Origin: Streptomyces cyaneofuscatus | GTDB taxonomy: Bacteria > Actinomycetota > Actinomycetes > Streptomycetales > Streptomycetaceae | Direction of reading: 5' to 3' | Assembly (NCBI RefSeq): GCF_000718135.1 | Contig: NZ_JOEM01000019.1 | Span: forward strand, 62,001-126,000 | DNA length: 64,000 bases | Shown here: piece by piece, positions 24,755 to 33,643 of the stretch | How positions within the stretch are numbered: position 1 is the stretch's first letter | Layout: every line of letters begins with the position of its first letter | The notes under the pieces: model-generated | Databases searched by the model: none | What the model saw: only the letters and a program-made list of their open reading frames with translations | What the model was told of the DNA's origin: nothing | Position numbers and translations under genes: made by a program

Positions 24755-25948
24755 ATGGTTCAGAAGCCGGAAAGTGACACAGAACCCAAGGAAAGGCGCA
24801 TAGATCTGAGTCTGCCGCAGGTCGCCGGGAGTGCCGTGGCGGCCGTCGCGGCAGCCGTGGCGGCCTCGCAGCTGGGCGTGTACGGCACCATCGCCGGGGC
24901 CGGCGTGATGAGCGTCGTCGCCACCTGCGGCGGCTCCGTCTTCCAGCACTTCTTCCGCCGCACCGGCGAGCAGATCCGCGAGGTGACGGTCCAGGTGACC
25001 CACCCGGAGGGCCGCCAGGTGACGGTGCACACCAAGGAGACGACGCCCGCGGGGCGCAGAGGCGCCGAGCGCCGGACGGAACCGGAGCAGGCGTCGGCCC
25101 CGACGGACGACGCCACCACGGTGCTGCCCACGGTCGATCCGGGCGCGGTGCCGGAGGTGCTGGCGGAGGGGGAGAGCACACAGCTGCTGACGCCGGTCCC
25201 CGACACCGACCGGACACAGCTGCTGGACCTCGGCGACGAGCGCACCCGGATGCTGCGGGCGTGGCCCGGCCCCGGAGCGGGCGCCGGATCCGACCCGGAC
25301 CGTACGCAGTTGCTGCCGCAGGCCGGAAAGGGCCCGGCGGCCACCGATGCCACCGCCACCGACGCGACCGACGAGGCGTTCACCGAAGGCACCACCCACG
25401 GCACCCGGCTGCGCGGCTGGAAGCGCCCCGCGCTCGCGGCCGCCGCGGTCTTCGCCGTGTCCATGGCCGGGATCACCGCCTTCGAGGTGTTCTCGGGCAA
25501 CGACCTCAGCGGCGGCAAGGGGACCACCCTCGGTTCCGTCGTACGCGGGGGAGGTGGCGGAGACCGCGATTCCGGCCCGGCCGATCCCACGCCCTCCGGT
25601 GAGACCGGCCAGGACGGGGGAGAGGACCAGCGGCAGACGCCCGGCGACGGCGACGAGGACGGCACCGGCACCGGTTCCGCCCCGGCCACCGACCCGGGCG
25701 ACGGCAACAGCCAGAGCCCGGACCCCGGTACGGGAACGGGCGGCGAGAAGCCGGACACCGGATCCACCCCCACGCCGACGCCCTCCGGCTCCGGCGACGG
25801 GCAGACCACGCCCCCGCCGACGCCGACCCCGTCCGCCCCCGACGGCGGCGCGACCGGGGCCCCCGACCCGACGACCGCCCCGGGCACCGGCGGCGCCGCC
25901 GGCCAGGGCGAGCAGGCCCCGCCCGCCGACGGCACCGGCGGCGAGTGA
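24755..25948 (+). CDS. Hypothetical membrane protein with acidic/proline-rich C-terminal tail
   Basis: A 397-residue protein I do not assign to a named family. Residues about 15-75 hold a small-residue-rich hydrophobic region (AAVAAAVAASQLGVYGTIAGAGVMSVVATCGGSVFQHF) like the hairpin found in many actinobacterial membrane proteins. About 80-220 is acidic and contains repeated T-Q-L-L/T-R-M-L motifs (STQLLTP, RTQLLDL, RTRMLRA, RTQLLPQ), resembling Thr sites in kinase substrates. A second transmembrane helix follows (about 226-246, LAAAAVFAVSMAGITAFEVF). The tail of about 145 residues is Gly/Pro/Thr/Asp-rich and probably outside the cell or wall-spanning. The TQLL repeats could be Ser/Thr kinase targets (inference). 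Confidence 0.75.
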   Translation: MVQKPESDTEPKERRIDLSLPQVAGSAVAAVAAAVAASQLGVYGTIAGAGVMSVVATCGGSVFQHFFRRTGEQIREVTVQVTHPEGRQVTVHTKETTPAGRRGAERRTEPEQASAPTDDATTVLPTVDPGAVPEVLAEGESTQLLTPVPDTDRTQLLDLGDERTRMLRAWPGPGAGAGSDPDRTQLLPQAGKGPAATDATATDATDEAFTEGTTHGTRLRGWKRPALAAAAVFAVSMAGITAFEVFSGNDLSGGKGTTLGSVVRGGGGGDRDSGPADPTPSGETGQDGGEDQRQTPGDGDEDGTGTGSAPATDPGDGNSQSPDPGTGTGGEKPDTGSTPTPTPSGSGDGQTTPPPTPTPSAPDGGATGAPDPTTAPGTGGAAGQGEQAPPADGTGGE

Positions 25949-25952
25949 CGAC

Positions 25953-25973
25953 GTACCGCGTACCGCGTACCGC
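25953..25973. repeat. Triplicated heptamer GTACCGC
   Basis: Three perfect tandem copies of GTACCGC lie directly between the stop codon and the terminator stem. Confidence 0.9.
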
Positions 25974-25977
25974 AGGA

Positions 25978-26019
25978 AACGCCTCGGCCCCCTTGAAGCG
26001 TCAAGGGGGCCGAGGCGTT
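25978..26019. terminator. Bidirectional hairpin terminator, 19-bp stem
   Basis: The arm 25978-25996 pairs perfectly with 26001-26019 over a 4-nt loop, between convergent stops. Confidence 0.88.
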
Positions 26020-26027
26020 GCGGGAGA

Positions 26028-27350
26028 TCAGTCGCCGAGGACGCGCCGCAGGTAGTCGTTGCCGAACATCCGGTCCGGGTCGAGCCGGTCGCGTACGGCG
26101 GTGAACTCGCCGAAGCGCGGGTAGACCTCCGCCAGATAGGCCGCGTCCCGGGTGTGGATCTTGCCCCAGTGCGGGCGGCCGGAGTGCGCGGTCATGATCC
26201 GCTCGACCGCCGTGAAATAGGAGCGGTGGGGCGTGCCCTTGTAGAGGTGGACGGCGATGTACGCGCTGTCGCGGCCCGAGGCCGTCGAGAGGGCCATGTC
26301 GTCGGCGGGCGCGGTGCGCACCTCGACCGGGAAGCTGATCTTCAGCGGGGAGCGCTCGACCATCGCCTTCAGCTCCCGTAGCGCCGCCACGGCCTGCTCG
26401 CGCGGAACGGCGTACTCCATCTCCACGAACTTCACCCGGCGCGGGCTGGTGAACACCTTGTACGGGATGTCGGTGTAGGTCCGGGCCGAGAGGGCACGGC
26501 TGGAGAGCTTGGCGATCGAGGGAATGGCCGGCGGGATCGCCCTGCCGACCGAACAGGCCACCTGGAAGATGCCGTTGGAGAGCAGCTCGTCGTCGATCCA
26601 GCTGCTCACCCTGGAGGGCGGGGCGGCCGGGCCCGCACTGCGGTTGTTGCGCTTGGTGTTGCAGTTGCCGGTGTGCGGGAACCAGTAGAACTCGAAGTGC
26701 TCGTTCTCGGCGACCAGCTGGTCGAAGTCGCCCGTCACCCGGTCGAAGGTCATCGGCTCCTCACGGGCGGTCAGCAGGAAGACCGGCTCCACGGCGAGGG
26801 TGACCGCGGTGATCACCCCGAGGGCGCCGAGCCCGACCCGGGCGGCGGCGAACACCTCCGGGTTCTCCTGCTCCGAGCAGACCAGCACGGTGCCGTCGGC
26901 GGTGACCAGCTCCAGGGCGCGGATCTGGGCGGATATCGACGCCGAGTCCCGGCCGGTGCCGTGCGTCCCGGTGGAGGTCGCCCCGGCGATCGTCTGCTCC
27001 ATGATGTCGCCCATGTTCGTGAGCGAGAGCCCCTCACGGGCGAGCGCGGTGTTGAGGCGCTTGAGCGGAGTGCCCGCCTCCACGGTGACGGTCATGGTGG
27101 TGCGGTCGATGTCCCGGATGCCGGTGAGCAGGTCCGGGCGTATCAGCACGCCGTCGGTGGCGGCGGTCGCCGTGAAGGAGTGGCCGGTGCCGACCGGCTT
27201 CACCTTCAGGCCGTCCTCGTTCGCCCGGCGCAGTACGTCGACGAGCTCGTCCACGGACGCGGGGGACTCGGTCCTGGCGGGCCGGGCGGTGACGGTCCCC
27301 GCCCAGTTACGCCACGCGCTCGTCGTCGTCCGTGCGTAGGTGTCGGTCAT
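26028..27350 (-). CDS. FAD-linked oxidase, D-arabinono-1,4-lactone oxidase family
   Basis: A 440-residue VAO-type flavoenzyme. The N-terminal FAD-binding PCMH domain (about 20-190) includes [10 protein letters not shown] and GTHGTG. The C-terminal ALO domain ends with the family's HWGKIHT motif and [20 protein letters not shown]. Related enzymes oxidise sugar lactones or alditols with oxygen, yielding hydrogen peroxide. There is no signal peptide. GGGAAG precedes the ATG. Its first 44 bases overlap the end of the upstream MFS gene, so transporter and oxidase are translated from one message and may act on the same sugar-derived substrate (inference). Confidence 0.9.
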   Translation of the reverse strand: MTDTYARTTTSAWRNWAGTVTARPARTESPASVDELVDVLRRANEDGLKVKPVGTGHSFTATAATDGVLIRPDLLTGIRDIDRTTMTVTVEAGTPLKRLNTALAREGLSLTNMGDIMEQTIAGATSTGTHGTGRDSASISAQIRALELVTADGTVLVCSEQENPEVFAAARVGLGALGVITAVTLAVEPVFLLTAREEPMTFDRVTGDFDQLVAENEHFEFYWFPHTGNCNTKRNNRSAGPAAPPSRVSSWIDDELLSNGIFQVACSVGRAIPPAIPSIAKLSSRALSARTYTDIPYKVFTSPRRVKFVEMEYAVPREQAVAALRELKAMVERSPLKISFPVEVRTAPADDMALSTASGRDSAYIAVHLYKGTPHRSYFTAVERIMTAHSGRPHWGKIHTRDAAYLAEVYPRFGEFTAVRDRLDPDRMFGNDYLRRVLGD

Positions 27351-28578
27351 CTTCCCCGCGCCCTCCCGTAGGAACCGGCTTCGCCAGCCGGCGATACCCC
27401 AGGAACGCCACCGCCGCCGCGAGCGCTCCCGCCGCGACGGGCACCGCGTACCCCGCCTTCGCCCCGGCGGCGTCGACCACCCAGCCGGCGGCCGAGGAGC
27501 CGAGCGCCACTCCGACCGCGAGCCCGGTACTGGTCCAGGTCATGCCCTCGGTCAGCTTGGTGCGCGGTACGTGCGCTTCGACGAGGGCCATGGTGGTGAC
27601 CATCGTCGGTGCGATGGCGAGGCCCGCGACAAAGAGCGCCACGGCCAGCAACGTAAGGTTCCCGGCCAGTTGGAGGGGGATCATACTCACGGCCATCGCG
27701 CAGACCCCCACCAGCCACCTGGTCGCGGGCTTCCCCTTCAGGTGCAGCAGCCCGAAGACGGCCCCCGCGAGGCAGGAACCGAGCGCGTAGACGGCCAGCA
27801 CGAGGGAGGCCGCGGCCTTGTGGCCGCGCTCCTCGGCGAAGGCCACGGTCACCACGTCGACGGCCCCGAAGATCGCGCCCGTCGCCACGAAGGTGATCAC
27901 CAGGACCTGGAGGCCGGGCGAGCGCAGCGCCGAGCCGCCCGTGTGCTGGGACTTGGGGTGCGGGATGGGCTCGGTGGCGCGCTGGGCGGTCAGCCAGAAG
28001 ACCCCGACCAGCAGGAACGCGGCGGCGATCAGCGGACCGGCCTCCGGGAACCAGGCGGTGGAGAGCCCGATCGAGATGATCGGCCCGAAGATGAAGCAGA
28101 CCTCGTCGACGATCGACTCCCAGGAGTACGCCGTATGCAGCTCACGGCTGGAACCCCGGTAGATCGCCGCCCAGCGGGCCCGGACCATCGACCCCACGCT
28201 CGGCACACAGCCCGCGCCCGCCGCGAAGACGAACAGCGTCCAGTCCGGCGCCCCCTGCTGGGCACAGATCAGAAGTCCCGCCACCGCCGCCACCGAGACC
28301 AGCGTGAAGGGGCGCAGGACCCGACGCTGCCCGTACCGGTCGACCAGGCGCGAGACCTGCGGACCGAAGACCGCGGCCGCCATGGCGAGGGTCGCGGTGA
28401 GCGCCCCGGCCAGCCCGTAGCGCCCGGTGAGCTGGGAGATCATGGTCACGACGCCGATGCCCATCATGGACAGCGGCATGCGGCCGAAGAAGCCTGCGGC
28501 GGAGAACCCCTTGGAGCCGGGGGCGGCGAAGATGGCGCGGTAGGGGCTGGGCAAGGGGACTCCGGTCGTGCCTGTCAT
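27307..28578 (-). CDS. MFS transporter
   Basis: A 423-residue major facilitator with about 12 membrane helices. The loop 2-3 signature is recognisable in [19 protein letters not shown], and the second half starts near 205 after a central cytoplasmic loop ([19 protein letters not shown]). Such proteins in Streptomyces are usually drug or metabolite exporters. The start is ATG 28578, with no clear ribosome-binding site, and the long extension to 30078 is antisense to hemH and suhB and is not real. The 3' end overlaps the lactone oxidase start by 44 bp, an unusually long overlap that implies coupled expression. Confidence 0.85.
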   Translation of the reverse strand: MTGTTGVPLPSPYRAIFAAPGSKGFSAAGFFGRMPLSMMGIGVVTMISQLTGRYGLAGALTATLAMAAAVFGPQVSRLVDRYGQRRVLRPFTLVSVAAVAGLLICAQQGAPDWTLFVFAAGAGCVPSVGSMVRARWAAIYRGSSRELHTAYSWESIVDEVCFIFGPIISIGLSTAWFPEAGPLIAAAFLLVGVFWLTAQRATEPIPHPKSQHTGGSALRSPGLQVLVITFVATGAIFGAVDVVTVAFAEERGHKAAASLVLAVYALGSCLAGAVFGLLHLKGKPATRWLVGVCAMAVSMIPLQLAGNLTLLAVALFVAGLAIAPTMVTTMALVEAHVPRTKLTEGMTWTSTGLAVGVALGSSAAGWVVDAAGAKAGYAVPVAAGALAAAVAFLGYRRLAKPVPTGGRGEDDRHLRTDDDERVA

Positions 28579-28711
28579 GCGTGTAGCGGGCTGATACAGC
28601 TTACGGCCGGGCGGCGGCGCTGGACACCGGATTTCGGAGCGTCCGGGGGAGTGGAACGGGCGTACGGCCGCCGGAGCTTCCGGCTCTTGCCGACGGGGCG
28701 TCGGATGTCGG

Positions 28712-28742
28712 TTGCCGCGCTGTCGGCGGCGGGTGGCAGGAT
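28712..28742 (+). promoter_or_regulatory. Probable leaderless promoter of hemH
   Basis: TTGCCG (28712-28717), a 19-nt spacer and CAGGAT (28737-28742) lie with the -10 ending 7 nt before ATG 28750. No Shine-Dalgarno sequence is present. Confidence 0.45.
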
Positions 28743-28749
28743 CGATGCC

Positions 28750-29877
28750 ATGTCCGATCTGCGCGATTCCGCTCCTTACGACGCCCTGCTGCTGCTCTCC
28801 TTCGGCGGTCCCGAGGGCCCGGACGACGTGGTCCCGTTCCTGGCGAACGTGACCCGCGGCCGGGGTATCCCCGAGGAACGGCTCAAGGAGGTCGGGCAGC
28901 ACTACTTCCTCTTCGGCGGGGTCAGCCCGATCAACGCCCAGAACCGTGCCTTGCTGGACGCCCTGCGCAAGGACTTCGCCGACCACGGCCTGGACCTGCC
29001 GGTCTACTGGGGCAACCGCAACTGGGCGCCGTACCTCACCGACACCCTGCGCGAGATGACCGCCGACGGGCACCGCCGCATCGCCGTCCTCGCCACCAGC
29101 GCGTACGCCTCGTACTCGGGCTGCCGCCAGTACCGTGAGAACCTCGCCGAGTCGCTGGCCGCCCTGGAGGCGGAGGGCCTCGACGTGCCGCGCGTGGACA
29201 AGCTGCGCCACTACTTCAACCACCCCGGCTTCGTGGAGCCCATGGTGGACGGGGTGCTCGCCTCCCTCGCCGATCTGCCCGAGGACGTCCGCTCCGGCGC
29301 CCACCTGGCCTTCACCACGCACTCCATCCCGACCTCCGCCGCCGACGCCTCGGGGCCGGTGGAGGCGCACGGCGAGGGCGGCGCGTACGTCGCGGAGCAC
29401 CTGGACGTGGCCCGGCTGATCGTCGAGGCGGTGCGCGAGGAGACCGGCACCGACCACCCCTGGCAGCTCGTCTACCAGTCCCGCAGCGGCGCCCCGCACA
29501 TCCCGTGGCTGGAGCCCGACATCTGCGACCACCTGGAGACCCTGCACGGCGAGGGCGTCCCCGCGGTCGTGATGGCGCCCATCGGCTTCGTCTCCGACCA
29601 CATGGAGGTCCTGTACGACCTCGACACCGAGGCCACCGCGAAGGCCGCCGAGCTCGGGCTGCCGGTCCGCCGGTCCGCGACGGTGGGCGACGACCCGCGC
29701 TTCGCCGCCGCCGTACGGGACCTGCTCCTGGAGCGCGCGGCGCGTGAGCGGGGGCGTGAGGTGAAGCCGTGCGCGCTGGGCTCCCTCGGCCCGTCCCACG
29801 ACCTCTGTCCGGTCGGCTGCTGCCCGGCCAGGGCCCCCAAGCCCGCGGCGGCGGGCGCCGACAGCCCGTACGCGTAG
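28750..29877 (+). CDS. hemH: Ferrochelatase (coproporphyrin type)
   Basis: A 375-residue ferrochelatase. The start of the fold is [19 protein letters not shown], the catalytic region includes [11 protein letters not shown] (the conserved active-site His), and [21 protein letters not shown] and [16 protein letters not shown] are signature stretches. Actinobacteria use the coproporphyrin-dependent route, so it probably inserts iron into coproporphyrin III (also called CpfC). The C-terminal tail has four cysteines ([19 protein letters not shown]), which suggests a 2Fe-2S cluster like that of the mycobacterial enzyme. ATG 28750 lies 7 nt after a -10-like hexamer. An inositol monophosphatase gene follows 31 bp downstream. 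Confidence 0.94.
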   Translation: MSDLRDSAPYDALLLLSFGGPEGPDDVVPFLANVTRGRGIPEERLKEVGQHYFLFGGVSPINAQNRALLDALRKDFADHGLDLPVYWGNRNWAPYLTDTLREMTADGHRRIAVLATSAYASYSGCRQYRENLAESLAALEAEGLDVPRVDKLRHYFNHPGFVEPMVDGVLASLADLPEDVRSGAHLAFTTHSIPTSAADASGPVEAHGEGGAYVAEHLDVARLIVEAVREETGTDHPWQLVYQSRSGAPHIPWLEPDICDHLETLHGEGVPAVVMAPIGFVSDHMEVLYDLDTEATAKAAELGLPVRRSATVGDDPRFAAAVRDLLLERAARERGREVKPCALGSLGPSHDLCPVGCCPARAPKPAAAGADSPYA

Positions 29878-29908
29878 CCCGTACGCACCGACCACCTCTG
29901 GGAGCACC

Positions 29909-30709
29909 GTGACCGACCCCGCCCTGACCGAACTGCTCGACCTCGCCCTGGAGGCCGCGCGCCGCGCCGGAGCCCTGCTGCGCGACGGCCGCCCCGCCGA
30001 CCTGGGGGTGGCCGCGACCAAGTCCAGTCCCATCGACGTCGTCACCGAGATGGACATCGCCGCGGAGAAGCTGATCACCGGCTACCTCTCCGACTTCCGC
30101 CCCGACGACGGCTTCCTCGGCGAGGAGGGGGCCAGCTCCCCGGGCTCCACCGGCATCCGCTGGGTCATCGATCCGCTCGACGGCACCGTGAACTACCTGT
30201 ACGGCCTGCCGACCTGGGCGGTCTCCATCGCCGCCGAACGCGACGGCGAGCGGGTCGTGGGCGTCGTCGAGGCCCCGATGCGCCGGGAGACCTGCCAGGC
30301 GGTCCTGGGCGGCGGTGCGTACGCGAACGGCAACGCCCTGCGCTGCCGCCCCGCCCCGCCGCTCGACCAGGCCCTCGTCTCGACCGGCTTCAACTACGTC
30401 AGCGACGTCCGCGCCCACCAGGCGGACGTCGCCCAGCAGCTGATCCCCAGGCTGCGGGACATCCGGCGCAGCGGCTCCGCGGCCGTCGACCTCTGCGATG
30501 TGGCGGCGGGCCGGCTGGACGGCTTCTACGAGCGCGGGCTGCACCCCTGGGACCTGGCCGCGGGCGACCTCATCGCCCGGGAGGCGGGCGCGCTGACCGG
30601 CGGCCGCCCCGGGCTGCCCGCCGACGGCGACCTCATGGTGGCCGCCACCCCGGGCGTCTTCGAGCCGCTGCAGGCCGCCCTGGAGGAGCTGGGCGCCTGG
30701 CACGACTGA
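29909..30709 (+). CDS. suhB: Inositol monophosphatase family protein
   Basis: A 266-residue Mg2+-dependent phosphatase of the IMPase/SuhB family. Metal-binding motifs are all present: EEG in FLGEEGASSP, DPLDGTVNY (about 90-98), and the C-terminal WDLAAGDLIAREAGA. It dephosphorylates inositol-1-phosphate or related phosphates, a step toward inositol for mycothiol and phosphatidylinositol in actinobacteria. GTG 29909 has GGGAGC 4 nt upstream. It probably shares a transcript with hemH and ends before a strong hairpin. Distinguishing it from histidinol-phosphatase-type relatives would need phylogeny. Confidence 0.9.
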   Translation: MTDPALTELLDLALEAARRAGALLRDGRPADLGVAATKSSPIDVVTEMDIAAEKLITGYLSDFRPDDGFLGEEGASSPGSTGIRWVIDPLDGTVNYLYGLPTWAVSIAAERDGERVVGVVEAPMRRETCQAVLGGGAYANGNALRCRPAPPLDQALVSTGFNYVSDVRAHQADVAQQLIPRLRDIRRSGSAAVDLCDVAAGRLDGFYERGLHPWDLAAGDLIAREAGALTGGRPGLPADGDLMVAATPGVFEPLQAALEELGAWHD

Positions 30710-30764
30710 CAGCCCTGCCCGGCCCGAACGCCCTGGTGGGAGCTGTGAGGGCCGCACGGCACAG

Positions 30765-30805
30765 CAGAGGGCCCCGGTGCCGTTGTCGGCATCCGGGGCC
30801 CTCTG
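30765..30805. terminator. Bidirectional hairpin terminator
   Basis: The arm 30765-30782 pairs with 30787-30805 over a 4-nt loop with one bulged base. It lies between the convergent suhB and small ORF stops. Confidence 0.85.
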
Positions 30806-30814
30806 TCGTACGGC

Positions 30815-30988
30815 TCAGACGCTTGTGGCGCCAATTTCCACGCCGTGCTCGGCCGCGAGGCGGTGCAGGTCGTCCAGCTCGCCCTGCTCGACGTCCGCCA
30901 GGAAGTCGTCGCCGTCCTCGCGAGCCCGCGTGAGGTCGGACTCGGTGCTCTTGATGCGTTGCAGCAGACCTGCGGTGAAAGCGTCCAT
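30815..30988 (-). CDS. Small conserved-type protein, 57 residues, unknown function
   Basis: A short gene for a 57-residue acidic, largely helical protein (MDAFTAGLLQRIKSTESDLT and onward to HGVEIGATSV). GAGGGGGC lies about 6 nt before ATG 30988, which supports that start over the ATG at 31003. The pattern of Leu/Ile spaced through TAGLLQRIKSTESDLTRARE and VEQGELDDLHRLAAE suggests two amphipathic helices, possibly a coiled-coil dimer. It is divergent from cutR, with a 349-bp gap between. I do not recognise a family with a known role, though the codon pattern and ribosome-binding site make it a convincing gene. Confidence 0.78.
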   Translation of the reverse strand: MDAFTAGLLQRIKSTESDLTRAREDGDDFLADVEQGELDDLHRLAAEHGVEIGATSV

Positions 30989-31337
30989 GATGCGCCCCCT
31001 CATCGTGGGTCGGTGGCACGGGGGTGTGCCCGGGATACCTCAGGCCGGGGAGCCGGAGGAGCGGGTGATCTCGCCGCTCTCCGGGGAACGGAGACGGGGC
31101 CGTGGAATGCCACGGGCCGGGGCGTGATCGCGGGTGTGAACCCCTCATCCCCACACGCAGTCTCAGAGAAACCTCAACTGACCGGTAATTCCGCCCCCTT
31201 CCCCGGGCTCGGGGGCCGCAGCGCCGTCTTACCGCCGGTTTATACGCGTTGCGGGCAGGATGGACGCACACAGTCGGCCTCCCTCGGGGGCCGTTCGCTG
31301 TGTGAACCCGTAGAAGGACCTAGGGAAGGACTGCGCT
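30989..31337 (+). other. Intergenic region with cutR leader hairpins
   Basis: No gene is seen here. A hairpin CCGTGG-AATG-CCACGG lies at 31100-31115. A larger structure close to cutR pairs CACACAG (31267-31273) with CTGTGTG (31298-31304) and encloses a CGGCC/GGCCG stem, so the cutRS leader RNA may be structured. GGGAAGGA precedes the GTG at 31338. Confidence 0.5.
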
Positions 31338-31991
31338 GTGCGCGTACTCGTCGTCGAGGACGAGCAGCTGCTCGCCGATGCGGTGGCCACCGGACTGCGC
31401 CGGGAGGCCATGGCCGTCGACGTCGTCTACGACGGTGCCGCGGCTCTGGAGCGCATCGGGGTCAACGACTACGACGTCGTCGTACTGGACCGGGACCTTC
31501 CGCTGGTGCACGGCGACGACGTCTGCCGCAAGATCGTCGAGCTCGGCATGCCCACCCGGGTGCTCATGCTCACCGCCTCCGGTGACGTCAGCGACCGCGT
31601 CGAGGGCCTGGAGCTGGGCGCCGACGACTATCTGCCCAAGCCCTTCGCCTTCAGTGAGCTGACCGCCCGGGTCCGCGCGCTGGGCCGCCGTACGACGGTG
31701 GCGCTGCCGCCCGTCCTGGAGCGGGCCGGCATCAAGCTCGACCCGAACCGGCGCGAGGTCTTCCGGGACGAGGTGGAGATCCAGCTCGCCCCCAAGGAGT
31801 TCGCGGTGCTGGAGGTCCTGATGCGCAGCGAGGGCGCCGTCGTCTCGGCGGAGCAGCTGCTGGAGAAGGCCTGGGACGAGAACACCGACCCCTTCACCAA
31901 CGTGGTGCGGGTCACGGTCATGACGCTCCGCCGCAAGCTCGGCGAACCGCCCGTCATCGTCACCGTGCCGGGCTCCGGATACCGGATCTGA
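31338..31991 (+). CDS. cutR: Response regulator CutR
   Basis: A 217-residue OmpR-family response regulator, recognised as CutR from its length and sequence. The receiver domain has the acidic pair ED at 7-8, Asp51 in VVVLDRDLP as phospho-acceptor and the conserved Lys in YLPKPF. The C-terminal winged helix (about 125-217) shows LAPKEFAVLEVLMRSEG and VRVTVMTLRRKLG. The GTG start is preceded by GGGAAGGA. It is followed 5 bp later by cutS. In Streptomyces the CutRS system affects secondary metabolism and responds to extracytoplasmic protein-folding or redox conditions; that is from the literature as I recall it. Confidence 0.92.
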   Translation: MRVLVVEDEQLLADAVATGLRREAMAVDVVYDGAAALERIGVNDYDVVVLDRDLPLVHGDDVCRKIVELGMPTRVLMLTASGDVSDRVEGLELGADDYLPKPFAFSELTARVRALGRRTTVALPPVLERAGIKLDPNRREVFRDEVEIQLAPKEFAVLEVLMRSEGAVVSAEQLLEKAWDENTDPFTNVVRVTVMTLRRKLGEPPVIVTVPGSGYRI

Positions 31992-31996
31992 GGACC

Positions 31997-33238
31997 ATGG
32001 CCGCCACCCCGCCGCCCTCCACGGCGCCCCCCAAGCCCACCTGGGAGCCCAAGCAGCAGGAGCCCCCGTACCCCTGGCTGCGCCCGACCATCCGGATACG
32101 GCTCACGCTGCTGTACGGCGGGATGTTCCTGATCGCGGGCATCCTGCTGCTCTCGATCATCTACATGCTGGCCGCGCAGGCCCTCCACGACGCGGGGAGC
32201 CTGGAGTTCAAGGTCGGCGGCAACAACGTGCTGATCGCGAGCGACACCTGTCCGCAGCTCGGCGCCGCGACCAACAACGACCAGCTGAACGAGACCATCA
32301 AGGCGTGCACGGCGGCACAGCGGCAGCACGCGCTGGACAGCCTGCTGAACCGGGCGCTCCTCGCCCTGGTCGGCCTCAGCGTGATCGCCTTCGCCTTCGG
32401 CTACGCCATGGCCGGACGCGTCCTCTCGCCGCTCGGCCGGATCACCCGGACCGCACGCCGGGTGGCCGGCACGGACCTCACCCGGCGGATCGAGCTGGAC
32501 GGCCCGGACGACGAGCTCAAGGAGCTTGCTGACACCTTCGACGACATGCTGGACCGGCTGGAGCGGGCGTTCACCGCGCAGCAGCGGTTCGTCGGCAACG
32601 CCTCGCACGAGCTGCGCACCCCGCTGGCGATCAACCGCACGCTGCTGGAGGTCCATCTCTCCGATCCGGAGGCACCACCGGAGCTCCAGCAGCTCGGGAA
32701 GACGCTGCTGGCCACCAACGAACGCAGTGAGCAGCTGGTCGAGGGGCTGCTGCTGCTGGCCCGCAGCGACAACCAGATCGTGGAGCGCAAACCGGTCGAC
32801 CTCGCCGAGGTCGCCGACCGTGCCATCGACCAGGCCAGGGCGGAGGCGGTGGCGCGGAAGGTGGAGATCCGCGGTGAGCGGTCGGCCGCCGTCGTGCAGG
32901 GCAACGGGGTCCTGCTGGAGCGGATCGCGCTGAACCTCGTACAGAACGCCGTGCGCTACAACGTGGCCGAGGACGGCTGGGTGGAGGTCGAGACCTCCCT
33001 CCAGCCCGGCCAGGCCCTGCTGGTCGTCTCGAACACCGGCCCCGTGGTGCCGGCGTACGAGATCGACAATCTCTTCGAGCCCTTCCGGCGGCTGCGTACG
33101 GAGCGGACGGGCAGCGACAAGGGGGTCGGACTCGGCCTGTCGATCGCACGATCCGTCGCGCGGGCCCACGGAGGCCGTATCATCGCGGAGCCCCGCGAAG
33201 GCGGCGGTCTCGTGATGCGCGTCACCCTGCCGGTCTGA
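31997..33238 (+). CDS. cutS: Sensor histidine kinase CutS
   Basis: A 413-residue two-helix membrane kinase paired with CutR. The first membrane helix is about 37-58, a short extracytoplasmic sensor spans about 59-118, and the second helix is about 119-140, followed by HAMP, the phosphorylation site His204 in NASHELRTPLAIN and an HATPase domain (NLVQNAVRYN, GVGLGLSIARSVARAHGG). The sensor contains exactly two cysteines, Cys85 (SDTCPQL) and Cys104 (IKACTAA), which could form a disulfide and act as a redox or folding sensor. GAGGA overlapping the cutR stop serves as ribosome-binding site, so the pair is co-translated. Confidence 0.92.
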   Translation: MAATPPPSTAPPKPTWEPKQQEPPYPWLRPTIRIRLTLLYGGMFLIAGILLLSIIYMLAAQALHDAGSLEFKVGGNNVLIASDTCPQLGAATNNDQLNETIKACTAAQRQHALDSLLNRALLALVGLSVIAFAFGYAMAGRVLSPLGRITRTARRVAGTDLTRRIELDGPDDELKELADTFDDMLDRLERAFTAQQRFVGNASHELRTPLAINRTLLEVHLSDPEAPPELQQLGKTLLATNERSEQLVEGLLLLARSDNQIVERKPVDLAEVADRAIDQARAEAVARKVEIRGERSAAVVQGNGVLLERIALNLVQNAVRYNVAEDGWVEVETSLQPGQALLVVSNTGPVVPAYEIDNLFEPFRRLRTERTGSDKGVGLGLSIARSVARAHGGRIIAEPREGGGLVMRVTLPV

Positions 33239-33643
33239 GAGGCTGCACGGTGTGATTCTGCACCGAATCTTCATGTTCGCTTTGGGCGGAATTTTCAGGA
33301 CCCGTTCCCGGGCGGGTCGTGTGTGATCGATCACAGGGCCCGTTTTCGGGTCATCCACTCTCCGTGATCGCGCGTCGTTCGGAAAGCCGGTAATCGTCCG
33401 GGTTTTCGGAGGGGGTTATCACGGGAAGTACACGGGGTGGCGCCTGTGAACTGCACAGTCGGGACCGTGTACGGTCCCCATCGCCACCCAAGCCGAGCCT
33501 CGCCGAGGCGGCCGGTTGGGTGTCGATTGAGTAACAGACCTTGATGTGAGGCAAAATCTCCGCCTCAGGTCGGGCACAAGTCCGGCCTCTCACGCGTTAC
33601 GTGCGCTGAGACACCCGTAGACACCCAAGAGGGGGAGAGCGAC
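33239..33643 (+). promoter_or_regulatory. 405-bp regulatory region upstream of the DUF4193 gene, with three inverted repeats
   Basis: No gene is seen here. TGTGATCGATCACA (33322-33335) is a perfect 14-bp palindrome resembling a CRP/FNR-type half-site pair with a short spacer. CTGTG-AACTG-CACAG occupies 33444-33458. GGGACCGT-GT-ACGGTCCC occupies 33461-33478. Closer to the gene, GAGGC/GCCTC and AGGTCGG/CCGGCCT pairings (33548-33590) could structure the leader. TTGAGT (33527) with CAAAAT (33552) is a weak promoter candidate. Confidence 0.5.

Noticed and set aside
28579..30078. N-terminal extension of the MFS transporter to 923 residues
   Set aside because: The extension is antisense to hemH and suhB and lacks membrane-protein character.
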